Below are positions 56,337 through 64,000 of a stretch of 64,000 nt of DNA, piece after piece. Where the stretch lies: positions 4,278,001-4,342,000 of the forward strand of contig NW_025408670.1 in assembly GCF_020360975.1 (NCBI RefSeq). The letters run 5' to 3'. Origin of the DNA: Hirsutella rhossiliensis. Lineage: Eukaryota > Ascomycota > Sordariomycetes > Hypocreales > Ophiocordycipitaceae. The stretch's first letter is position 1; every line of letters starts with the position of its first letter. The notes under the pieces are model-generated. The model saw only the letters and a list, made by a program, of their open reading frames with translations, did not search any database and was not told where the DNA came from. Position numbers and translations under genes: made by a program.

Positions 56337-59204
56337 TCAAACAGCCTCCCAGCGCGCAAGCCAACCGACGTTCTCGCCGGCGTTGCGCACCACGCACAGC
56401 CGCCCGGCCCGGGCGTCGGCCCTGACGTCGGCCAGGACCCCCCCCCCGGGGCGGCGAGGCGTGCCGACCGCGACGCAGCCAATGGCGGCGGCGCGGCCGT
56501 CGGCGAGGCAGAAGGAGCCCGACGAGACGAAGCCGACGAGGTCCGCGGCGTCGGGCACGAGCGCGTGGTGGCCGCCGCCGCCGACGTCGAGCAGGTTGGG
56601 CGCGGGGGGCGGCGCGGCGACGAGCTCCCGCGCGAGGAGGCGCTTGCGGGCCTCCACGTCGCCCGCGGGTCTGGCGGGGGAGCCCCTGGCCTGCCCGTCG
56701 GCCGGGCGCGGCGCGGTGGTGGGCGGGATGCGCACGAGCCACTGGGCGCGGAGGTCGTGGGGAAGACAGGACGTGCCATTCGCCGCCTGCACCGGTTGCT
56801 GCTCCTTTTGCTGCTCCCGCATCCGCGGCGGCGGCATAGTGGCGGGAACCTCGGCGTCGGGCGAGGTCGCACAGGGCGGCGGCGGCGAGGGGAGCCTGTA
56901 GATTCGGGCGCACGGCCTGACAACGCCGCGGCTCAGGAGGGAGATCCGCACCTGCAGGAGGGCGTTGGGTGGGGTCGAAATCGGAAACGTGACCAAAGCG
57001 ACGATGCTATCAAACTCGGTTCTTGTGACGAGGCTCAACTTCTTCAGTGAGGGCGTGTCGGTGCCCTTCTTGGCCGGTTCGTGGCTCTTCTTGGCTCCCT
57101 GCCCCGTGTCCGTGGGGCCATTCTCTGCGATCTCGGGCCTTGAGTCTGTTTCCTCCTCCGGAGTCTCGTCTTGCCGCGACGTGGGCAGACCAAAGAGCAG
57201 CTCAAAGTCGCATGCATGTCCGTCGCCCACCTCCCCCTTTCTCCCAGCGCCCAGGTCGAGGGCCGCCCACTCGGTCCTCTTGCTCTTGGGCCGCCGCTCC
57301 CACTCCTGCCTCCTCTTGCGCCTCTGCTCCAGCTCCCACTCTGCGCCGGCGTCCGTCGCTGGGTGGTCCCCCGGGAACCATGGCAGCCCTCGCTCAAAGG
57401 CAACTTGCCTGGCCTCGTTCATGCCGCCGAAGCGGGGGTTGAGGCCGGAAACAAGAGGCACATGCACCAGGCTGTACCAGACGGGCAGGATGCACTTCCA
57501 GGGGGCGAGCAGCGTCCACGTTCCTTGGGTCTGCATCCCGGACGCCGAGCGCGACGCAATCAGGATGACGGGAATAGGAGGATCGGCCTTGGTAGGCGCT
57601 AGGAACGAGCCTGCGGCCGTGTTTCCCCTCCTCCTGTTGATGGACTTTTGCGACGGCAGACACGAGGCGCAGTGACGGGCGTCGCGATCAAACAAAAGGG
57701 ACGGCTCCCGGCCCTCCTCTGCTGGCCACCTGGCCATGGTGCTCAGAAGAGCCATCTGGGCCTCGACGCCCGCCGGAAATCCCCTCTTGCGCGGCGGATG
57801 TCGCAAACGGGGATCCTGGACGGAGAAACTCAAGACGGCATTCGCCGGAAGGGTCGCCGGATTTGTCAAGCCTTCCAAAGACTCGAAGAGGGCTGCGTGG
57901 CTCGACCTGGGTGAGTCTTTTGTGACGTATGGCGTCAGGACGGCAAGGAGCGCTTCCGTCGACGCCGGGCCCGTGAGTTCGATGCTGCCAACCTCGAAAC
58001 GCAGGTCCTCAATGTACACTCGTGGTCTGGTCATCTTGGTCAGCCGGAGCAGCTCGTTGAAGACTTCGAGAAAGGCCGATGGGTGCACCCTCAGGTACAC
58101 CTGTCTCAGCACGATCTTGTCCCTCTCGTGGTCGTGGCGACCCGGCTTGTCAGGGTTCCACAAGACGGTGGCCGGACACATCAGACGTTGATGGCGGCCG
58201 CTCTCCCTGCTCAACATGCCCGACCAGACTCTGGTGCCCGACCTCCATCTCCTCCCCTTTTCACCCCAAAGAGAGTCACCCCATGACGAGGGCTGAGATA
58301 TTCCGACCCTCTTCAATACCTTCTCCAGGCCGTCAGGAGACCCGTACACGCCAATGGTGCTCACGTAGCTCATGTCCCAAATCATGGTGCCCCTCTCACC
58401 CTGGGCGCGATGGGTCGGCCGGTAGATTTTTTCGTTTGGCGTCAAGGGAATTGCGAAGCGCCAGAGGGGTTCTTGGGGGTCAGTCATGCGCGCCCTCTTG
58501 GCGTGCCAAGTGTGCGTGGGAAGCCAGGTCTTGTTGATCTGGCGCTTTCGGAACTTGGCGGCGGGCTGTGGCGGCTCGTTGAGTTGGTTCCTCCGGATCT
58601 TGGGCCTCGGCTTCCTGCCGACGACGCCCTGGACCTCGACCTGCTTGCCGTCGCGCTGGGAAGCCTCGGCCTGCCTCTTCTTCTTTCGGGCGGCGAGAAC
58701 ACGCAGCTTCTTGGCTGTCTCGGCTCGTATGCGCGCCCTCGTGGTGGTCGGTTTTCTCCTCCGTGCCTCGACCAGGGGGGTGTTGTCTTCTACCATCTCT
58801 CGCCTCGCGCGTGCCTTCAGCCGGCGCGGGACCCTCTTAGGGTTATGGCTCGCGGTTCGCCGGCGCAGTCCGCGGGGCACCTTTTGAAAGGCGCGGCTGG
58901 AACCGACGGCCTTTGAGGTGGCCATGCTCTGCTCGAGCGACTCGATCTCGAACTCGTGGGCGGCGACGAAGGCCTGGAGGTCCAGCTGGCCATCCTTGAG
59001 CGCGGCGTCGGCTTGCTGGACGGGGATATTGCGCGCGGCGTGAAGCTTGGCTCGCTTCTGGCGCATGACATCGTTGCGGGCGTTGGTCGGGTGGGAGGCG
59101 ATGCTGCGCTTGTTGGATGGCGGAGCGTTTGGGCCGCCGGCCGGGGCTTTGGGGCCCATTGTGAGCCGGAGCTTGCTGGATGGCAGGGCGCGGAGATGGG
59201 ACAC
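56337..59204 (-). CDS. pop1: RNase P/MRP protein subunit Pop1
   Basis: Largest protein of nuclear RNase P and RNase MRP, needed for tRNA 5' and rRNA processing. A single exon of 955 aa; Met16 (59159, MGPKAPAGG) may be the real start, since fungal Pop1 begins similarly. The POP1 N-terminal domain covers about 60-290: basic MRQKRAKLHAARN, RAFQKVPRGLRRRTASHNPK and HTWHAKRARM, typical of the family. The POPLD domain covers about 515-630: LLFDRDARHCASCLPSQK, GWTLLAPW-like WTLLAPWKCILPVWYSLVH, and FPGDHPAT. The GC-rich C-terminal part (700-955) includes a low-complexity Pro/Ala stretch; it ends GENVGWLARWEAV. Divergent from the NT-C2 gene. Confidence 0.93.
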   Translation of the reverse strand: MSHLRALPSSKLRLTMGPKAPAGGPNAPPSNKRSIASHPTNARNDVMRQKRAKLHAARNIPVQQADAALKDGQLDLQAFVAAHEFEIESLEQSMATSKAVGSSRAFQKVPRGLRRRTASHNPKRVPRRLKARARREMVEDNTPLVEARRRKPTTTRARIRAETAKKLRVLAARKKKRQAEASQRDGKQVEVQGVVGRKPRPKIRRNQLNEPPQPAAKFRKRQINKTWLPTHTWHAKRARMTDPQEPLWRFAIPLTPNEKIYRPTHRAQGERGTMIWDMSYVSTIGVYGSPDGLEKVLKRVGISQPSSWGDSLWGEKGRRWRSGTRVWSGMLSRESGRHQRLMCPATVLWNPDKPGRHDHERDKIVLRQVYLRVHPSAFLEVFNELLRLTKMTRPRVYIEDLRFEVGSIELTGPASTEALLAVLTPYVTKDSPRSSHAALFESLEGLTNPATLPANAVLSFSVQDPRLRHPPRKRGFPAGVEAQMALLSTMARWPAEEGREPSLLFDRDARHCASCLPSQKSINRRRGNTAAGSFLAPTKADPPIPVILIASRSASGMQTQGTWTLLAPWKCILPVWYSLVHVPLVSGLNPRFGGMNEARQVAFERGLPWFPGDHPATDAGAEWELEQRRKRRQEWERRPKSKRTEWAALDLGAGRKGEVGDGHACDFELLFGLPTSRQDETPEEETDSRPEIAENGPTDTGQGAKKSHEPAKKGTDTPSLKKLSLVTRTEFDSIVALVTFPISTPPNALLQVRISLLSRGVVRPCARIYRLPSPPPPCATSPDAEVPATMPPPRMREQQKEQQPVQAANGTSCLPHDLRAQWLVRIPPTTAPRPADGQARGSPARPAGDVEARKRLLARELVAAPPPAPNLLDVGGGGHHALVPDAADLVGFVSSGSFCLADGRAAAIGCVAVGTPRRPGGGVLADVRADARAGRLCVVRNAGENVGWLARWEAV

Positions 59205-60145
59205 AGGATAGGAGGAGGGGGGAGAAGGAGAGGTTGAGAAGAAAGAAAACTCCGAGAGAAAGCCGGGCGGAGGCTTTATCGATAAGCCCTACGGGTGGCA
59301 CCCGATTTGTCCCCTAGATTGCGTGCCTGGCGCCTAGCCTAAGTTAGGTGCTTGGTGCTTGGGCTCAGTGCATGTCCCGCCAGTTAGGGCGGTACCTTGA
59401 TCACGGCGCCTGGACCGAGGGCGTTTGTGGTTGTCCCATATCACCCCCGGGTTCTACAGGCTGCCGCCCCGGGGAATTACTCTCGGCAGCTAGCCGGCCG
59501 CTGGAACGTGTTCACGTTGCGGGCAGCTTCACCACCTGACGTATTGCAGCTCGCCCCCTAGAGATCCATCACAGTCATCCTCCACCTCCACCTCCACCTC
59601 CAATAAGTTACACAACAAACAGCGGCACCCCTTCTCTCGGCTGCCTCTCATCTTCGACATACGAAACATCCCCTCCCCGGCATCAGCATCAACACGAGGC
59701 CGTGCGGCTTGGCATCACCCTCAAATCATCGTCTCATCACGTCCCTCGTCGCTCTCGTCGTCTCCCACCTTGGCTCGTCCCTGTCATATCCCACAATCCA
59801 TTGCACAGACGCTCGTGCTGTCCGTGTCGAGGACCCGACCCCTCCCCGGCCTTGCGGCTGAGGAACGGTCGATAGTCAGACATGACCTCCTTGAGTGAGT
59901 TGTGTATTTTCTTGTGCGTCGCCTTGGCCCCCTTGACGAGGACTCCCCTTTTGCGACGGCCAAATTGCTTGTCCTTGGCGCTCGGTAAACGCGCCTCGGC
60001 TGCTGATGAGGCGGCAAGCCACCAACTGTCTCGTTTCCCTTGACCAACTCCACCGGCTTGCAAAAAGAGGACAAAGCCGTCTCCGCGTTCCCCCTCTCAC
60101 TTGTCACCCGCCGCGTTGAATCGATGAGTCGCCGCCGCCGCTAAC
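59205..60145. other. Divergent promoter region pop1/NT-C2 gene
   Basis: 940 bp with a (CCTCCA)4 repeat at 59579-59602 and CT-rich sequence toward the NT-C2 gene. No supported gene. Confidence 0.5.
59579..59602. repeat. (CCTCCA)4 repeat
   Basis: Four exact hexamer units in the divergent promoter region. Confidence 0.9.
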
Positions 60146-61604
60146 ATGCATTTCCTGCCGACAGTTGGCAAGGCTCGAAAAGTAGGACCGCAGAGGCCCT
60201 TTACGCATATCTCAAAGTTGCTAACCAAAGCCTGTTAGCCCAAGTTTGAATTGCATCTCAAGGTGAGCCTCGGTCGAGACTCTGTCTGCATGACGCTCAC
60301 CACGCACTCAGATCTACGACCTCAACAATGTCCCGCTCGTCTCGGGCCACTCCTTTATAAAATGGCACCTCGCCCACTCCATGCACGCCGAGCATCGCGG
60401 CCGCACTGCCAAGTGCCCCATCTCAAACCACAAGGTCGACTACAGCTTCAGCAAGCTCGTCCCCTCGGTGCGCATATCCATTGACCGGAACGACAGCCTC
60501 GCCGAGTGCCCCCTTGAGCTCGAGGTGCTGCAAGAGTTTCCCGTCGCCGAGAAAATCACCCTCGGCCACATCAGGCTCAACTTGAGCGAGTACGTCGAGG
60601 AGAGCGAGGCGCTTGCAAAGGATGTCGCATCGCCTCCCCGGCACACAAACAACAGCCTTGGCGTCAGTCCGACCAGCACCGGCCCGCCCGACGGCCCCAA
60701 GCAGAAGAAGGCCGAGGACGGCATCGTGCGGAGGTACCTCATGCAAGACAGCAAGGTCAACAGCACCCTGAAGATTGGCATTCTCATGGTCCAGGTGGAC
60801 GGGGAGCGCAACTTTGCCGCGCCGCCTCTGAGGACGGCCCCCGTTTTCGGTGGCATCGCCAGCTTCATGGGCCCTGAACAAGCCGAGGACGAGATTGGAC
60901 GTGCGTGGAAGCCCTCTATCCCCTTGATTCAAAACCAGCAGCCTAAGCTAACCCGCCCTTCCCCCTCTACCTCAGCGCTGCCTAGCATATCCAAGGGCCG
61001 CGACGTCGCCGAGATTCAAGACCTGTACCGGCGCACGCTCGCAGCGTCGTGGTCGCGGCAGCCGAGCGAGCTCACGGCTGACGAGTGCATCGAGGACATT
61101 TTCTCGGGCGGCAACGGCTGGCGCACCAAGCGCGACGCCCACTCGCCCCCGGGCACCGACGACGACGACAACAACCTCGACGACGACGCCGCCGACGCCA
61201 ACCAAAACACCCTCCGCCCTGGCGACTTCCGCCGCCTCGCCGCCCAGCACCAGCACCAGCACCCCGGCGGCGGCGGCGGCGGCCACAACAGCCACAGCCA
61301 CCATCGCCGCACGCACAGCGCCTCGAGCGACAGGAGCACTTCGACCGTCACGAGCCGCGGCGGCGCCGCTGCCAAGAGGGGCGTGCGCATCGCGCGTCTC
61401 CCCACCGCCACCGACGATGGCCGTGAGTGGCACGACGACGACGCCGGCGGCCTCGCGCCGGCGCTGGGCGGCGGCGGCAGTAGCAGCAGCGACGGCGACC
61501 GCAGGAGCGACGATGCGGGGCCGCCGAGGCGTGTGCGCGAGCTGGACGAGTTTGACCTGCGCGATGACTTGGTCGCCTGGAAGCTGCCGGGCGTGGCTAC
61601 GTAG
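60146..61604 (+). CDS. NT-C2 (EEIG1/EHBP1 N-terminal C2) domain protein
   Basis: Four exons: 60146-60181, 60239-60262, 60312-60900 and 60976-61604; 425 aa. Introns are 57, 49 and 75 nt, all GT-AG. Exon 2 has only 24 nt. The N-terminus reads MHFLPTVGKARK|PKFELHLK|IYDLNNVPLVSGHSFIK, the start of an NT-C2 beta sandwich (about 1-160: VDYSFSKLVPSVRISIDRN, LGHIRLNLSEYVEES, GIVRRYLMQDSKVNSTLKIG). NT-C2 proteins are thought to bind membranes or vesicle partners; the role in fungi is unclear. After the domain comes RDVAEIQDLYRRTLAASW and a disordered tail with His/Gln, Gly and Asp runs. Intron 3 is stop-free and a multiple of three, so a 25-residue longer form is possible. Convergent with ssz1. Confidence 0.85.
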
Positions 61605-62103
61605 ATGCTGAGGCAGGAGAGAAGAGAGTTGTTGAGCATGCGCATGGCAACCTTCAACGCGCAAGTGACGTCTTACAGGCTGCATTGCCAGGCAGGGACT
61701 TGCCCCTGAGGATAAAATCACACACCAAATCACGCGTAGCGCTGCCAATCTTTCTTCCCTTTTTCTCGTGTTTCTTCATTTCTCGAAAGAAAAGGAAACA
61801 ACGTTGAAAACGTTCAAAGCCCGGATGTCGCCCGTCATGCTGCTCTCTGGTCTAATCTCTAGCACGCCCACCATCCCCAAAGATGTTGTTCATCACAGCT
61901 GTCTATATCCGAGGCAAGTCCTGTGTGCCCATGGCTTACGACCAAGACATGACCGCCGCACACGCACGTGCCCAAGACGATGAGAAAAGGCAGAAGGAAT
62001 GGGGCACACAGGACAGGGAGGCCGTTGTTATTTCCTTTTTTCCCCTTCTTCGCCAAGCGCACTCTTTGTCCCCTCCCTTTCACAGCTTCACCAATGGGAT
62101 ATT
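61605..62103. other. Convergent 3' region NT-C2 gene/ssz1
   Basis: About 500 bp, with TTTTTCTC-type T-rich stretches near 61755 and 62035. No gene. Confidence 0.5.
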
Positions 62104-63972
62104 TCAGGGAGCGGCCAGGTTTCCTCGCACGCCGCCCTTGCCGCCGACTTCGCGCGCCGTAATCGTCACGGCCAGGTCGCCCGCCACGTTGATCGTCACC
62201 TCGACCTTGCCGCCCTTCTTGACGCCCTTGACGGCGGCCTCGGCGAGCTGCTTGCCGATCTTCCACACCTTTTCGCGCTTCTCCTCCTCCTCCTCCTCCG
62301 AGTCGTCAAAGTCGGAGTCGTCGTCCTTGCCGTTCGCGCTCGATTCCTTGGCCTTGGGCTCCGGCTTGGTCACCTTGATGTGGGTGCCGCCCTCGACCAC
62401 CTTGATGAGAAAGTCGCCGCCCTCCTTGGGGCAGGCGAGGTGGACGATGCGACGAGCCGGAACGGCCGTCTCGGCTTGCATGACGGGCTTGAAGACGTCC
62501 TCGCCATCCGGGCCGACGGCGACGACGCCGATGGCGTTGGAAATGTGGTTGACCGTGGTCACGGCGGGATGCGTCGACTGCTCAATGTCCGAGGCCTCGT
62601 ACTCCTGGATCAGCGAAGCCTGCAGCGCGGCGCCGCGGGCCTGCAGCTCCGAGGGGTTAATGGCAGTCGTGCTCGTCGCGGGCGCAAGGATCGGCGTCGA
62701 CTGGGGGAAGATGGCGCGGAAGTTGCTCGCGACGCGAGGGGTGTGGGAGGTGCCACCGCACATGATGACCTCGTCGACATCCAGGATGTCGAGCTCAGCC
62801 TTTTTGACGGCGCCCTCGACCAGGCGGTTGAAACCCTCAAAGATCTTGCGGCCAATCATCTCGTATCGTATCCTGTTGATGGTCGAGGAGAAATCGTAGC
62901 CGTCAGCCAAGCTCTCGACACTGAACTGAGCATTGGTGCCCAGACTCAGGGCCTTCTTGGCGGACTCGGCTTCTTGTCGGAGCTTGGCCAGGCTCTTGGG
63001 GTTTGATCGGGGATCCGTGCTGTGCTTCTTGATGAACTCCTTAGCAAAGTGGTCCATCAGGGCCCCGTCGAGATGCACGCCGGCGAACTCGTAGTCGTGC
63101 ACAGTGGCTAGGATGGTATACATGCCACCCCTGGAGGCAACAACGGCCACATCGGAGCGGGTTCCGCCCAGGTCAGCGACGACGACAATCTTGTCCTCGA
63201 CCAAGGCCTCGGGACGGGCGTCGTAGGCCAAGACCGCGGCAACGGGGTCGGAGATGAGCTGCAAGACCTCAACGTCGGCATCGTTGGCAGCCTTAATCAG
63301 GGCCTCGCGCTGCTTGTTGTTGAAGTCGGTCGGGACTGTGATGACGGCAGAGGTGACCTTCTTGCCCAGGTACTCGGAGGCCGAGTTGACGAGGCGGCAC
63401 AGGTAACGCGTGGAGGCGTCGCTGACAGACACGGGGGATGCCTCTCCTTCGTTGCTCTTGTCCTTGACGGAGAAGGAGACGGCGCCGGCCGAGTCTTGGG
63501 GATGGGCGGCGGCATGGCAGTGAGTCGGGTCAATGGCTTTGAATCTGCGTCTCGTAAGCGTACGCAGCGCGCCATTGGGTCCAGGTGAATGGACGCACTC
63601 TTTGCCCAGGAAATCGCGGAAGTAGGCAATTGTGTTGGTCGGGTTACGGACTAGGAATGCCTTGGCCTGGTGGCCATAGTATTCGTCTCCGTCCACGTAG
63701 GACAGGACGGTCGGGATTTGTCGGTCTATGCATCGACGGGCAAAGTCAGCACATCGTGAGCTTTTTCTCCCGCATCGCCCCAGACGTCGCCCTCGCTTTA
63801 GAGGCCCCGAGCAGGCGTTATCGGTTTACGTACCTCCATCCTCGTTGGCAATGACCTCGGCCTTGTCGTCGACGGTATAGGCAATCGAGCTGTTCGAGTT
63901 GCCAAAGGTGATGCCAATCGCCACCCGGTCCGCCGGTTCAGGACCGGGCCTGACGCCCCTGCTCTCAGCCAT
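62104..63972 (-). CDS. ssz1: Hsp70-like Ssz1, ribosome-associated complex
   Basis: Partner of the J-protein zuotin in the ribosome-associated complex, which helps nascent chains fold at the tunnel exit. Two exons, 63972-63834 and 63725-62104, with a 108-nt intron (GTACGT...CATAG); 586 aa. The start is MAESRGVRPGPEPADRVAIG. The nucleotide-binding domain has ITFGNSNSSIAYTVDDKAEV, IPTVLSYV, a VITVPTDFNNKQREAL motif and VVVADLGGTRSDVAVVASR, where canonical Hsp70s have DLGGGT; Ssz1 does not need ATP hydrolysis. EVIMCGGTSHTPRV precedes a short substrate-domain-like C-terminus with an acidic insert (DDDSDFDDSEEEEEEK). The full helical lid is lacking, as expected of Ssz1. The window ends 28 nt upstream of the start. 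Confidence 0.95.
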
Positions 63973-64000
63973 TCGGAGCGACGTGTGTATCGAAGAGAAA

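Noticed and set aside
61883..62899. 338-aa plus-strand ORF overlapping ssz1
   Set aside because: It is an antisense shadow of the ssz1 coding strand; the minus strand encodes a clear Hsp70-family protein. The 335-aa frame at 61999-63006 is rejected for the same reason.

Overview
This is a filamentous ascomycete nuclear window. The short GT-AG introns (49-110 nt, one of 248 nt), GC-rich coding sequence and protein set (AreA GATA factor, Dbf2/SidB, Med12, Rgd1, Pop1, Ssz1) fit a Sordariomycete, probably Hypocreales. The species cannot be named from sequence alone. About a dozen ordinary genes sit among long gene-poor stretches. No clustered secondary-metabolite, defence or CRISPR system was found.

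Layout. 1-4528: the 5' two-thirds of a Ty3/gypsy LTR retrotransposon on the minus strand. It has a 235-bp LTR, a Tf1-like self-primer, gag, protease, RT, RNase H and integrase, broken by indels but not by RIP. 4860-5250: a hAT transposase remnant. About 5200-8440: a block with extreme CpA-to-TpA loss (repeat-induced point mutation, RIP), hiding a decayed minus-strand coding frame at about 5990-7110. 8440-16000: no convincing gene, only weak ORFs and short repeats.

16014-19135 (+): areA. 20210-22369 (-): Dbf2/Sid2-type NDR kinase. 23908-24750 (+): secreted CREG-like protein. 27224-31947 (+): Mediator subunit Med12. 33473-36064 (-): F-BAR/RhoGAP protein Rgd1. 37813-38254 (-): ribosomal protein eS28, split into three small exons. 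40278-42359 (-): RBR (RING-IBR-RING2) protein whose predicted catalytic Cys is Trp. 42.4-51.9 kb: a 9.6-kb desert with microsatellites and GATA-bearing repeats. 51954-53648 (+): secreted S33/TAP-like serine peptidase. 54821-55912 (+): EAF elongation factor. 56337-59204 (-): RNase P/MRP subunit Pop1. 60146-61604 (+): NT-C2 domain protein with a 24-nt exon. 62104-63972 (-): Ssz1, the Hsp70 of the ribosome-associated complex.

The genes do not form one pathway. They are housekeeping and regulatory: nitrogen control, septation kinase, Pol II transcription (Med12, EAF), translation and folding (eS28, Ssz1), RNA processing (Pop1), cell polarity (Rgd1) and ubiquitin. Exon boundaries were derived by hand from splice consensus and reading phase; every spliced model closes in frame.
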